A DNA stretch of 59,792 bases. Origin: Aestuarierythrobacter sp037968495 (GTDB lineage: Bacteria > Pseudomonadota > Alphaproteobacteria > Sphingomonadales > Sphingomonadaceae). The translations under genes were made by a program, and so were the position numbers. The stretch's first letter is position 1, and every line of letters starts with the position of its first letter. Positions 42,958 to 53,726 of this stretch are shown in pieces. The stretch lies in assembly GCA_037968495.1 (NCBI GenBank), contig JBBKVP010000022.1, forward strand, positions 1 to 59,792, read 5' to 3'. The notes under the pieces were generated by a model. The model was given only the letters and a program-made list of their open reading frames with translations, was not told the DNA's origin and did not search any database.

Positions 42958-43836
42958 TCAGCCCTCCTTGTTAGCGTCGTCAGCCGGTTTGGCGTCAGAT
43001 GCTTCATTATTGGTTTCGGAACCGTTCTCGACATCAGCGCCAGCGGACTGCTCTTTAAGAAGCTCAGCCTGCTGTTCCGCAGGAACTTCGAGACCTACTT
43101 CGTGCTCGGCTGCGCTTTCTACCAAACCAGGCTTAGCTTCGTCGGAAGCAAACTCGTCTTGGTTACGGCGCATGACACCGGGAAACGGCAAATCCTTATG
43201 CTGGATCTTCACTGCGTCACGAATGATCATCCAGCCATTCTTTGTGCCGGGCACGGAACCCTTTACGAATATCAGGCCGCGATCGGCGTCCGTGCGGACG
43301 ACTTCGAGGTTCTGCTGAGTACGCTGGCGATCACCCATGTGACCGGCCATCTTCTTGTTCTTGAAGACGCGCCCTGGATCTTGACGGTTACCCGTCGAAC
43401 CATGTGAACGGTGAGAGATCGAAACACCGTGGGTGGCCCGAAGACCGCCGAAGCCCCAACGCTTCATGGCGCCGGCAAAGCCCTTACCCTGAGTGTGACC
43501 CGTGATGTCGACCTTCTGGCCAGCGATGAAGTGATCCGCGCTGATGGTTGCGCCCACCGGCAGAAGACCTTCTTCGCTGTCGAGACGGAACTCAGCGACT
43601 TTGCGCTTGAGACCAACATTAGCCTTCGCGAAATGTTCGCGTTGAGGCTTGTTTACATTTTTTTGCTTCGCTTCGCCGGAACCGACTTGAAGCGCGATGT
43701 AACCATCACGGTCCATAGTTCGGTGGGAAATGATCTGACAATCTTCCAGAGCGAGGACTGTAACCGGCACGTGGCGGCCATCCTCCTGGAAGAGACGAGT
43801 CATCCCGACTTTTTTAGCGATCACGCCAGTGCGCAT
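42958..43836 (-). CDS. rplC: 50S ribosomal protein L3 with acidic C-terminal extension
   Basis: Early assembly protein next to the peptidyl-transferase centre. ATG 43836 (MRTGVIAKKVGMTRLF). QGKGFAGAMKRWGFGGLRATHGVSISHRSHGSTGNRQDPGRVFKNKKMAGHMG (residues about 130-185) includes the Gln methylated in E. coli. After FPGVMRRNQ (about residue 225) comes an extra Glu/Ala-rich acidic tail of about 65 residues; 292 in total compared with about 210 in E. coli. The frame extends upstream into the leader, which is not protein. Confidence 0.96.
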   Translation of the reverse strand: MRTGVIAKKVGMTRLFQEDGRHVPVTVLALEDCQIISHRTMDRDGYIALQVGSGEAKQKNVNKPQREHFAKANVGLKRKVAEFRLDSEEGLLPVGATISADHFIAGQKVDITGHTQGKGFAGAMKRWGFGGLRATHGVSISHRSHGSTGNRQDPGRVFKNKKMAGHMGDRQRTQQNLEVVRTDADRGLIFVKGSVPGTKNGWMIIRDAVKIQHKDLPFPGVMRRNQDEFASDEAKPGLVESAAEHEVGLEVPAEQQAELLKEQSAGADVENGSETNNEASDAKPADDANKEG

Positions 43837-44018
43837 GACCAGAACTCCTAAACAGAGGCACCCGGAACCATTTCCAGGTGCTTGCCAGCCCAAATTGTCA
43901 TACGTCGCCCCGTCCGGGCTAGGTGCTCATCGTGAGAAGAGCGAGACGGGAGACGCAGCCCGGGTTAACCCGGCGGTATCTCGTAGTCTGCGGCCTGACC
44001 GAGGTCAGACAACTAAGA
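43837..44018 (-). other. 182-nt structured spacer between rpsJ and rplC
   Basis: No gene. Three local inverted repeats are visible: CTGACC/GGTCAG at 43995-44008, the palindrome CCGGGTTAACCCGG at about 43963-43976, and GCACC-GGAA/TTCC-GGTGC at about 43862-43885 shortly before the rplC ribosome-binding site AGGAG. None is followed by a T-run. It may be a regulatory mRNA region for L3/L4 expression. Confidence 0.5.
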
Positions 44019-44330
44019 TTAAGCGAGCTTAATCTCAACATTTACGCCAGCGGCAAGGTCGAGCTTCATCAGCGCGTCTACCGTTTGGGCGTTGGGCTGC
44101 ACGATATCGAGCAACCGCTTGTAAGTACGTACCTCGAACTGCTCCCGCGACTTCTTGTCGATGTGCGGACCGCGGTTCACGGTAAATTTCTCTATGCGCG
44201 TCGGCATGGGAATGGGGCCACGAATAAGTGCGCCAGTCCGGCGTGCGGTTTCCGCGATTTCGCCAGTTGCCTGGTCGAGAACGCGATGATCGAACGCCTT
44301 GAGGCGAATACGGATATTCTGAGCTTCCAT
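44019..44330 (-). CDS. rpsJ: 30S ribosomal protein S10 / NusE
   Basis: Head protein that also acts as NusE in antitermination complexes. IRIRLKAFDHRVLDQATGEIAETARRTGA and GPIPMPTRIEKFTVNRGPHIDKKSREQFE are diagnostic. 103 residues. Separated from tuf by a terminator-like element and from rplC by the structured spacer. Confidence 0.98.
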   Translation of the reverse strand: MEAQNIRIRLKAFDHRVLDQATGEIAETARRTGALIRGPIPMPTRIEKFTVNRGPHIDKKSREQFEVRTYKRLLDIVQPNAQTVDALMKLDLAAGVNVEIKLA

Positions 44331-44381
44331 TACCTATACCGATGCGAAAGAGCCAAGAAACAACCCCAAAGGGCAATTTCC

Positions 44382-44487
44382 AAAAAACAAGGACCACCCC
44401 GCCTCACTGCTCCTCTCGTGAAGATGCAGGAAGGGGCGGCCCCCTTAGAATTGAGACCGACCGAATCCCAAAGGGGACCCGGTCGGT
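44382..44487 (-). terminator. Tandem hairpins with T-run between tuf and rpsJ
   Basis: First hairpin after the tuf stop: ACCGACCG (44487-44480) with CGGTCGGT (44463-44456). Second: GGGGCCGCCCCTTCCTGC (44443-44426) with GCAGTGAGGCGGGGTGGTCC (44410-44391), imperfect but long, followed by TTGTTTTTT to 44382. No convincing promoter lies between this and the rpsJ start 50 nt away, so it probably reduces rather than abolishes read-through into the S10 genes. Confidence 0.7.
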
Positions 44488-44499
44488 TCGAAGGCTATA

Positions 44500-45690
44500 T
44501 TACTTCGAGATGCTGCTGACAACCCCTGATCCGACCGTACGGCCGCCTTCACGGATTGCGAAGCGAAGACCTTCGTCCATAGCGATTGGAGCGATGAGCT
44601 TAACGCTGATCGTCACGTTGTCGCCTGGCATAACCATCTCGGTGCCTTCAGGAAGGATCACTTCACCAGTTACGTCGGTTGTACGGAAGTAGAACTGTGG
44701 GCGATAGTTGGCAAAGAACGGCGTGTGACGGCCGCCCTCATCCTTCGAAAGCACGTAAACTTCTGCGCTGAAGTCGGTGTGCGGATTAACCGAACCCGGC
44801 TTAGCAAGAACCTGACCACGCTCAACGTCTTCACGGCCAACACCGCGTACAAGTGCGCCAACGTTGTCACCAGCTTCACCGCGATCAAGCAGCTTACGGA
44901 ACATTTCAACGCCGGTTACAGTCGTCTTGCCGGTGTCCTTGATGCCTACGATTTCAACTTCGTCGCCAACGTTCACAATGCCGGTTTCGATACGGCCGGT
45001 AACAACCGTACCACGGCCCGAGATCGAGAACACGTCTTCGATTGGCATCAGGAATGGCTTGTCGACTGGACGATCTGGCTGCGGGATGTGCTCATCAACA
45101 GCGTTCATCAGTTCGATGATCGAGTTCTTGCCGATTTCGTCATCACGACCTTCGAGCGCAGCAAGAGCCGAACCCTTAACGTTGGGGAGGTTGTCGCCAT
45201 CAAAGTCATAGGAGCTAAGAAGTTCACGAACTTCCATTTCAACCAGCTCGAGGATTTCGTCGTCGTCGACCTGGTCAACCTTGTTCATGTAAACAACCAG
45301 AGCCGGAACACCAACCTGACGGGCAAGCAGGATGTGCTCGCGGGTCTGTGGCATTGGTCCGTCAGCTGCGTTCACGACCAAGATAGCGCCGTCCATCTGG
45401 GCAGCACCGGTAATCATATTCTTCACGTAGTCGGCGTGCCCAGGGCAATCGACGTGTGCATAGTGACGTGCTGCGGTTTCATACTCAACGTGAGCCGTCG
45501 AGATGGTGATACCACGCTCGCGCTCTTCAGGAGCCTTATCGATGTTTGCAAAGTCGACAGCGGCGCCGCCATTGATTTCAGCCATCACCTTCGTGATTGC
45601 TGCCGTCAGTGTGGTTTTGCCGTGGTCAACGTGACCGATGGTGCCGATGTTACAGTGCGGCTTGTTCCGCTCAAATTTTGCCTTCGCCAT
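44500..45690 (-). CDS. tuf: Elongation factor Tu
   Basis: GTPase that brings aminoacyl-tRNA to the ribosome. G1 GHVDHGKTT (18-26), switch I RGITISTAHVEYE, G3 DCPGHADYVKNM, G4 NKVDQVDD, and domains 2 and 3 are complete (GRGTVVTGRIETG; VMPGDNVTISVKLI). 396 residues. 92 nt after fusA. Only this copy is in the window; many relatives have a second copy elsewhere. Confidence 0.98.
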   Translation of the reverse strand: MAKAKFERNKPHCNIGTIGHVDHGKTTLTAAITKVMAEINGGAAVDFANIDKAPEERERGITISTAHVEYETAARHYAHVDCPGHADYVKNMITGAAQMDGAILVVNAADGPMPQTREHILLARQVGVPALVVYMNKVDQVDDDEILELVEMEVRELLSSYDFDGDNLPNVKGSALAALEGRDDEIGKNSIIELMNAVDEHIPQPDRPVDKPFLMPIEDVFSISGRGTVVTGRIETGIVNVGDEVEIVGIKDTGKTTVTGVEMFRKLLDRGEAGDNVGALVRGVGREDVERGQVLAKPGSVNPHTDFSAEVYVLSKDEGGRHTPFFANYRPQFYFRTTDVTGEVILPEGTEMVMPGDNVTISVKLIAPIAMDEGLRFAIREGGRTVGSGVVSSISK

Positions 45691-45782
45691 TTTCTCTAAC
45701 CTCTAGTGTCTTGAATTTTAAAAACTGCGGGAGGAAACGGCACCCGCTGAAACAGGCGCCGCCCCTAAACTGAAGATTGCCG

Positions 45783-47876
<2,094 letters not shown>

Positions 47877-47944
47877 GGATAATTCCTAGTGGTCTTGCGG
47901 GTCGGGGCAGCCATCCAGCTGCCCTTCCCCAAATGTTTACTTAG

Positions 47945-48415
47945 TTACCAGCGGTAATGCGAGAAGGCACGGTTGGCGTCGGCCATCCGGTGCGCGTCTT
48001 CACGCTTCTTCACTGCATTGCCGCGGTTGTTCGCAGCATCCATCAGCTCGCCCGAAAGGCGCGCGCTCATGGTTGTTTCCGCACGGCCGCGAGCAGCCGA
48101 GATGAGCCAGCGAATGGCAAGCGCCTGGGCACGCTCGGGGCGAACCTCGACCGGTACCTGATACGTTGCACCACCAACACGGCGGCTGCGGACTTCCACT
48201 TGCGGGCTGACGTTTACCAGCGCTTCGTGGAACAGCTGGACCGGATCGGTCTTAGCCTTGGTTTCGACAGTTTCGAGCGCGCCATAAACGATACCTTCTG
48301 CAGTGGACTTTTTACCGTCCATCATCAGGTTGTTCATGAACTTCGACAGAATCTTATCACCAAACTTTGGATCGGGCAGAATAACCCGTTTTTCGGGACG
48401 ACGACGACGTGACAT
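47945..48415 (-). CDS. rpsG: 30S ribosomal protein S7
   Basis: Nucleates assembly of the 30S head. MSRRRRPEKRVILPDPKFGD, LSKFMNNLMMDGKKSTAEGIVYGAL and RVGGATYQVPVEVRPERAQALAIRWL are diagnostic. 156 residues. 74 nt after rpsL. Confidence 0.98.
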   Translation of the reverse strand: MSRRRRPEKRVILPDPKFGDKILSKFMNNLMMDGKKSTAEGIVYGALETVETKAKTDPVQLFHEALVNVSPQVEVRSRRVGGATYQVPVEVRPERAQALAIRWLISAARGRAETTMSARLSGELMDAANNRGNAVKKREDAHRMADANRAFSHYRW

Positions 48416-48489
48416 CGGATGAATTCCTTTTAGTCAGGCGGCGCAGCAGGAAGTCCCACGCGCGGCCAAAATCTTGGGCCTAAACAGCC

Positions 48490-48861
<372 letters not shown>

Positions 48862-48929
48862 GAAGTACTCTTCACCTATTCGGTGGTGCACATTCAGCAA
48901 AGGATGCAGTGTAAGGCCCCGCTAAGCTC

Positions 48930-48953
48930 CGTCATACCGGCCGAAACCGGAAG
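48930..48953. repeat. Dispersed repeat (CGTCAT type), diverged copy 3, in the rpsL leader
   Basis: CGTCATACCGGCCGAAACCGG has the same plan as the arms at 9652 and 22424: CGTCAT, then a short self-pairing GC-rich arm (CCGG..CCGG). A partner arm is not evident, so it is a solo or decayed copy. Confidence 0.5.
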
Positions 48954-49083
48954 CACCCCGGGCAAGCGCCAAGGGGACAGGAAAGCGAGACTGAAACACT
49001 CCACCCACTGCCAAAGGCACCGGGTTACTCTGACACCTGCCGCAAGAAACAATATGGCGGGCGAACCCGCATATCACTCAATA

Positions 49084-49113
49084 GAAAAAGACCCCGGTCG
49101 AACGACCAAGGCC
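49084..49113 (-). terminator. Terminator upstream of the rpsL operon
   Basis: Minus strand: GGCCTTGGTCG (49113-49103) pairs with CGACCGGGGTC (49100-49090), several G-U pairs, then TTTTT(C) to 49084. It would stop transcription arriving from the small gene at 49402-49617 before the str operon. Confidence 0.75.
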
Positions 49114-49401
49114 CCTTACGGCAACAGCGCCAATGTTCAGCTCTATCTGACCAACGCTACGCTTCTCGGTGGAGAGGGTACGCGCATTGGATGAGCGGGC
49201 CTTTAGCGATGGTTTGGCTGGGGGTCAAGGGTGAGACAGACGCTGCCTCACCCTCCACGAAGACAAAGCACCTCTGGAGAATTTGAAGAGAGAAACCTTC
49301 TCAATTCGGTTTTTGAAATATCTATAGACATAATGACGTCGATAGAGACATTTGCGATCTACTTTCAATGCAACCTTATCCTCGAATTGGGTTATCAACT
49401 C

Positions 49402-49617
49402 TTACCCAAACTTAAAGCGCTTTTGGCCTGCCGCCTCGACGCTTTGTTCCGGCAGGTCGCGTTCCAGTTCTGCCAGCGCATCGGGCACGACGCTCCGCAG
49501 ATCGGTCAGCCGCGCCCAGCCGTCGGGCTGATCCTCCGGAAAATACGCGCAGCGATCATACGCGCGGCGAAGGCGGCGGGTCACTTCCTGACGCTTGGCA
49601 ATTTGATAGTCGGTCAT
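49402..49617 (-). CDS. Small protein of unknown function (71 aa)
   Basis: From ATG 49617: MTDYQIAKRQEVTRRLRRAYDRCAYF, then WARLTDLRSVVPDALAELERDLPEQ and a basic end KRFKFG. Helical, charged, cytoplasmic; not recognised. In-frame ATGs at 49635 and further up to 49713 are possible, none with a clear ribosome-binding site. It has its own position between two minus-strand terminators (49790-49821 and 49084-49113), which favours a real transcription unit. Confidence 0.5.
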   Translation of the reverse strand: MTDYQIAKRQEVTRRLRRAYDRCAYFPEDQPDGWARLTDLRSVVPDALAELERDLPEQSVEAAGQKRFKFG

Positions 49618-49789
49618 GTGTGTCGAATCGCGCATGTGAGAACATTGGAGGAACATACTGGCCGTCGGCAAGGTGTTTTGGTGCTGAGTGGGCGTCTTGC
49701 CGCTTGTAGGCATTGGTGATCGGTTTTGAGCGCCGATGACTTGAAGCGGGTGTTGGGGTTTTTGCTTAGCTCCCCTGCCCCAGAAACGA

Positions 49790-49821
49790 AAAAACCGGCC
49801 TGGCTCAATGCCAGACCGGTC
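49790..49821 (-). terminator. Rho-independent terminator of the TonB-dependent receptor gene
   Basis: Minus strand: ACCGGTCTGGC (49821-49811) pairs fully, with one G-U, to GCCAGGCCGGT (49805-49795); loop ATTGA; then TTTTTT to 49790. 24 nt after the stop codon. Confidence 0.93.
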
Positions 49822-49844
49822 CTACGTTTGCATTCTGCCTCAGC

Positions 49845-52373
49845 TTAGAATTCGAAGCTGGCCCGCAGGTAATAATGTCCGCCGTTAAAGCCGAACGGGG
49901 CAGAGCGGCGTGAGTATTGGAACACGCCGGGGCTATCTACGATCAGATTGCCGGTGCTGTCATACAGCATGCCGCCACGTGCCTGGCCGATATTGTTAAG
50001 GTCGGGATAGACATCGAACAGATTGTTCGCGCCGATCGCCAGTTTCAGCCCCATGTCGAACTTATAGTCGACCTGCACATCGGTTAGCCATTTTCCGCCG
50101 AAGGTCTGCGTGTCGGTTACGTTACCGGTACAACCTCCTTCGCAGACGGTATATTCGCCGTATTGGCTAAGCTGCAGGTTGAAGCCCCAATTGTCGTTCT
50201 TCCAGTTTGCACCCAAGTTGAAGCGCGTCTTTGGCTGCCAACTTTCGATGATCGAAATATCCTGCGCGGTCACGAGATCGAGGCCGACAAGCAAGCCCGG
50301 AGCAGGGAGTTCAGTAACTTTCGTATTGTTGTAATTGAACGACGATGTGAGCTTCACTGTGCCGCCGGCGATGTCGCCGGGAAGCTTGTATGAGGCCACG
50401 ACGTCTACCCCGTCAGTCTTCGTATCAACGCCGTTGATGAAGAACTGGCCTTGCGTTGCGCCAGCTGCATCAAATGCTGTCTGAATTGCCGGAGTAACCG
50501 GATTGATCGCGCCCGAAATCATGATCCGGTCGTCGATTTCGATGTGGTAATAATCGGCTGTGATTACGAATCCGCCAGCAGGCTCCAGAACTACACCGCC
50601 GCCATAGCTGACCGATGTTTCTTCCTGAAGTTCAGGGATGCCCAGCCCGACTGCGAGCGCGCTATCGTTGCGGAAAGTGCCGCGTTCCTGCGCCACAGTC
50701 ACGCCGCCAACGGTCACAAACTGCGTGCTGGTGGCGTTGAAATATAGCTGCTGCATCGAAGGTGCGCGGAAGCCCGTGGTAAATGAGCCACGCAGTTTGG
50801 CGCCCTCGGTCACTGTGAACAATCCAGCGACCTTGCCCGTTACCGAACTGCCGAAGCCTTCGTAATTTTCGTAACGAACCGCGCCTTGCAGATTAACCCG
50901 CTCACCCAAATCGGCGGTGAGTTCGAGATAGGCCGAGAAGCTGTCACGGCTTTCGTCCACGGCATTGTCCGGGCTGAAGCCTGGGAACACCTGCGAACCG
51001 CCGCCGCCGGCGGTTGGGCCGAACAGCGGCGGGGTGTTGAACGTATCGGTGTTGATGAAGCCCCCGTTGGCATAGGAATCGGGTTCGCCTTCGATCAACT
51101 TGTATGTTTCACTGCGATAACCAACGCCGAATGCAGCGCTGTAATCGCCCATCAGATAGACGGCATCGACATTGCCGCTCCATTCGGACAGTTTCAGCGT
51201 GCCCGCGTCAAACACTGTACCCGAGGCAGCGCCTAGCGACGCGTTATTGGTGTTAGCGATCTGGAAATTATAGCTATTCGCACCGTAATTCAGGCTGGTG
51301 TCGATATTGAAGTTTTCGTTCACGTCATATTTGACGCCAGCAGCTGCAGAAAAATCTTCGATCTTGGGGCGGATGAGCGGCAAGAACCCGTCAGGGTAGA
51401 GCGCGAGCAATGTATTGCCGCCTTGGTTGGCGCGGCGATAGAAGCCAGCGGATTCGTTACGGCGCGTGCTCCAGCCACCAAAGGCATAGGCCTCAGCCGC
51501 ATCGCCGAGCGGGACGCCAGCGTTGACGAAAATGCTGTGTCCTTCGGAATCGGAATCACCGATGCGGAAGTTTTGCCGGTTAAAAGCGATCTCACGCGCT
51601 TCGGTCGATGGATCAGCGCGGATTTGTCCGCCGACTGTCGAACAGAGATACTGACATTGTGCCGAAAGCCCGGCCCGGTTGGAATTTTCGCGGTTGGTAT
51701 ATTCATAGGTCAGGTTGATGAAACCATCACCGAGCGCGAAACCTTTGTTCAGGCCGGCTTGATAAGTAAGCCCGTCACCTTCGTAATTCTGGCCAACAGA
51801 AGCGGTTACATTGCCTGCCTGCGGATCATCGCGCAATTCGAAGTTGATCACACCGGCAATTGCGTCCGATCCATAAAGCGCCGCAGCCCCGTCACGCAGC
51901 ACGTCGACTTGTTTTAGTGCGCTGGCCGGAATGGCATTGATATCGGTACCGGCAGTGCCGCGTCCAACGGATGTGTTGACGTGGATCAGCGCTGACTTGT
52001 GACGCCGCTTGCCATTTACCAAGACCAGTGTCTGGTCAGGGCCAAGGCCGCGAAGCGTCGCAGGCAGCAGCGAATCCGTTCCGTCAGATACGGACGAGCT
52101 CGAGAAGTTGAAGGAAGGAACCAGTTCCTGAAGGATGCGGCCCGTTTCGGTCGCCCCGGCATCAGCAATCGCTGCGGCATCGACAGAGTCGATTGCAACC
52201 GGCGAATCTGTGATCGTGCGAGGCTTGCCCCGACTTCCGATGACGACAATTGAATCTTCGTTGGAGGCAGCGGCATCTGCGTCGGCGTCTTGCGCCTGAG
52301 CTGTACCCGATGCCAATACTATTGCTGTGATGGACACACCAAACAGTGCCGCCTTCTTGTAAGTTACTCTCAT
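49845..52373 (-). CDS. TonB-dependent outer-membrane receptor, substrate unknown
   Basis: Outer-membrane active transporter. Signal peptide ends about AQAQ (residue 28). A TonB-box-like SIVVIGSRG comes next, then the plug (SPVAIDSVDAAAIADAG, LRGLGPDQTLVLVNGKRRH, AIPASALKQVDVLRDGAAALYGSDAIAGVINF) and a large barrel ending in YYLRASFEF with terminal Phe. 842 residues. The barrel has extracellular-type loops rich in Gly/Asn and a Cys pair (YTVCEGGCTG). No transporter or enzyme neighbour suggests the substrate; this plug class is common in sphingomonads. Start ATG 52373. Single-gene unit with its own terminator. Confidence 0.93.
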   Translation of the reverse strand: MRVTYKKAALFGVSITAIVLASGTAQAQDADADAAASNEDSIVVIGSRGKPRTITDSPVAIDSVDAAAIADAGATETGRILQELVPSFNFSSSSVSDGTDSLLPATLRGLGPDQTLVLVNGKRRHKSALIHVNTSVGRGTAGTDINAIPASALKQVDVLRDGAAALYGSDAIAGVINFELRDDPQAGNVTASVGQNYEGDGLTYQAGLNKGFALGDGFINLTYEYTNRENSNRAGLSAQCQYLCSTVGGQIRADPSTEAREIAFNRQNFRIGDSDSEGHSIFVNAGVPLGDAAEAYAFGGWSTRRNESAGFYRRANQGGNTLLALYPDGFLPLIRPKIEDFSAAAGVKYDVNENFNIDTSLNYGANSYNFQIANTNNASLGAASGTVFDAGTLKLSEWSGNVDAVYLMGDYSAAFGVGYRSETYKLIEGEPDSYANGGFINTDTFNTPPLFGPTAGGGGSQVFPGFSPDNAVDESRDSFSAYLELTADLGERVNLQGAVRYENYEGFGSSVTGKVAGLFTVTEGAKLRGSFTTGFRAPSMQQLYFNATSTQFVTVGGVTVAQERGTFRNDSALAVGLGIPELQEETSVSYGGGVVLEPAGGFVITADYYHIEIDDRIMISGAINPVTPAIQTAFDAAGATQGQFFINGVDTKTDGVDVVASYKLPGDIAGGTVKLTSSFNYNNTKVTELPAPGLLVGLDLVTAQDISIIESWQPKTRFNLGANWKNDNWGFNLQLSQYGEYTVCEGGCTGNVTDTQTFGGKWLTDVQVDYKFDMGLKLAIGANNLFDVYPDLNNIGQARGGMLYDSTGNLIVDSPGVFQYSRRSAPFGFNGGHYYLRASFEF

Positions 52374-52605
52374 TCGCCTGCTCCCTAACTTATCTTTATT
52401 ATTTTTTTCGGGAGTTCAGTTTCGGGCAATCGGTCGCCGCTGGCAAACAAATAAGCCCGGGCGGTGAAACCACCAAATTCCGCCACGGAAGTCACCACTT
52501 ACGGGCGCTCTACAATGCCGCGATTGCTGATACGTCCGGCAAAATTTCATTTTGTAACAAAAAAGTAACACAACCTGCAGCGGGGACGCTCCTGAACGAG
52601 ATTGC

Positions 52606-53211
52606 CTAATCTCGGTCGGCGCCATCCGATTCTCGCACCACGACCGGTTCTTCCGATGTCCCGAATGAGACACCCAGCACGTTCTCGGCAGATTCTACCG
52701 CTGCTTCTTCCTCGTCGAGGCAGCCCTTCCCCTTCATGTAACCTTTCAGAAAACTGCGCCGCGCGATACCGGCATAAATCGCAGCATCCCACTTTGCGCG
52801 CCTGGCGTTTGCGCCCGAAAGCTGCCGGACTACGCCGCGAAACGGGATGAAGCCTGACAGCATATTGCCGCCGGTTTTCAGGCCCTTGTTAATCAGGCCA
52901 TCACTATCCTGCTCGCTATCTGCGTCCGGGCCGAGGACTTCCTCGAGCCGGGCGACTTGCGCGCGCACTGCGGCGCATTCGGACAGGCCTTGAATGCTAT
53001 AGACGTTGGTTTGCGCGTTCACGAGGACCAGCGGAATATCTTTCGACCTCAGGTTCAGATCATCGAGCGGAGACGTAACCGCGTCTAGCACATCACCGCC
53101 TACGGATTCTCTTTTCTCGCCATTTTGGGCATGCGCGGCTGCAGGCAGCGCAATTGCGAGCAATGAAGCACAAGCCAGCATAGGAAGCGAAGGCTGCATC
53201 TTACTCATCAC
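52606..53211 (-). CDS. Secreted protein of unknown function, third gene of an envelope operon
   Basis: Signal peptide (MMSKMQPSLPMLACASLLAIALPAAAHAQ). The mature part contains LVLVNAQTNVYSIQGLSECAAVRAQVARLEEVLG, then a Gly-rich amphipathic stretch (GGNMLSGFIPFRGVVRQLSGANAR) and a Cys in GYMKGKGCLDEEEAAVES. Two Cys in the mature protein could form a disulfide. No domain recognised. Its start overlaps the end of the membrane-protein gene (53208-53211), so it is translationally coupled. Likely periplasmic or peripheral envelope. Confidence 0.7.
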   Translation of the reverse strand: MMSKMQPSLPMLACASLLAIALPAAAHAQNGEKRESVGGDVLDAVTSPLDDLNLRSKDIPLVLVNAQTNVYSIQGLSECAAVRAQVARLEEVLGPDADSEQDSDGLINKGLKTGGNMLSGFIPFRGVVRQLSGANARRAKWDAAIYAGIARRSFLKGYMKGKGCLDEEEAAVESAENVLGVSFGTSEEPVVVRESDGADRD

Positions 53212-53711
53212 GCTATCTCCTCATCCGGTAGCTTCACATCACTTTTAGCCTCACGTGAATGGTCGCGTGCAAAGCTAATCTCGCGTTTTATTTCCGAATT
53301 TTCAACTAGTCGCGCAGATCCAGCGCTGGCGAAGGCGAGCGCGCCGATTACCGTATTCGTTGCGATGGCAAAGCTATCGGGCTCCCGCCACAATAGAATA
53401 GCGATCACAGCCAAGCTGGTTAACAGCAGAAACTCTGCGGCAAAGACTGTAATGACCCGCGTTTTTGCGATACCGCCAACGATCAGCAGTAGACCCAAAA
53501 ACGCCCATTGGAGCGCTATCACTTCGCTCGTAATGTCGCTACCCAAGCCGGAAAGCGGGACAACAACCGGTGTCGCAACTATCTGCATTACGCCCATTAT
53601 GATCACGAGCGTTCCGGTGGCCACCGCTAGAAAGTCGACAACCGGTGCAGATTGTTTGGGCAGATATTCGCCCAACGATACGATTTTCTCTTTAAAAGCG
53701 AACATCGGCAT
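53208..53711 (-). CDS. Four-helix inner-membrane protein of unknown function, second gene of the operon
   Basis: 167 residues with four hydrophobic segments (about 25-48, 65-83, 85-105 and 112-132) and a charged cytoplasmic tail EIKREISFARDHSREAKSDVKLPDEEIA. Resembles small DoxX-like or unnamed four-helix proteins in layout only; I cannot assign a family. 15 nt after the secreted coiled-coil gene and overlapping the next gene by ATGA, which indicates co-expression. Confidence 0.7.
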   Translation of the reverse strand: MPMFAFKEKIVSLGEYLPKQSAPVVDFLAVATGTLVIIMGVMQIVATPVVVPLSGLGSDITSEVIALQWAFLGLLLIVGGIAKTRVITVFAAEFLLLTSLAVIAILLWREPDSFAIATNTVIGALAFASAGSARLVENSEIKREISFARDHSREAKSDVKLPDEEIA

Positions 53712-53726
53712 AACACCCCCGATTAC

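Larger units (their letters stand above)
48862..49401. other. 540-nt region upstream of rpsL
   Basis: No convincing gene. It contains the diverged repeat at 48930-48953, the minus-strand terminator at 49084-49113, and an inverted repeat GGGTGAG/CTCACCC at about 49228-49252. The str operon promoter should lie between 48862 and 49083, but I found no good -35/-10 pair. Confidence 0.5.

Noticed and set aside
44725..45699. 324-codon open frame on the plus strand opposite tuf
   Set aside because: Antisense shadow of EF-Tu; no ribosome-binding site or family likeness.
49231..49719. 162-codon plus-strand frame upstream of rpsL
   Set aside because: It overlaps the better-supported small minus-strand gene and has no ribosome-binding site or domain.
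52400..52560. Terminator for the envelope operon in the gap before the TonB receptor
   Set aside because: Short palindromes (GGTG/CACC, GCCCGGGC) and a T-rich stretch exist, but they do not form one convincing stem with a T-run.
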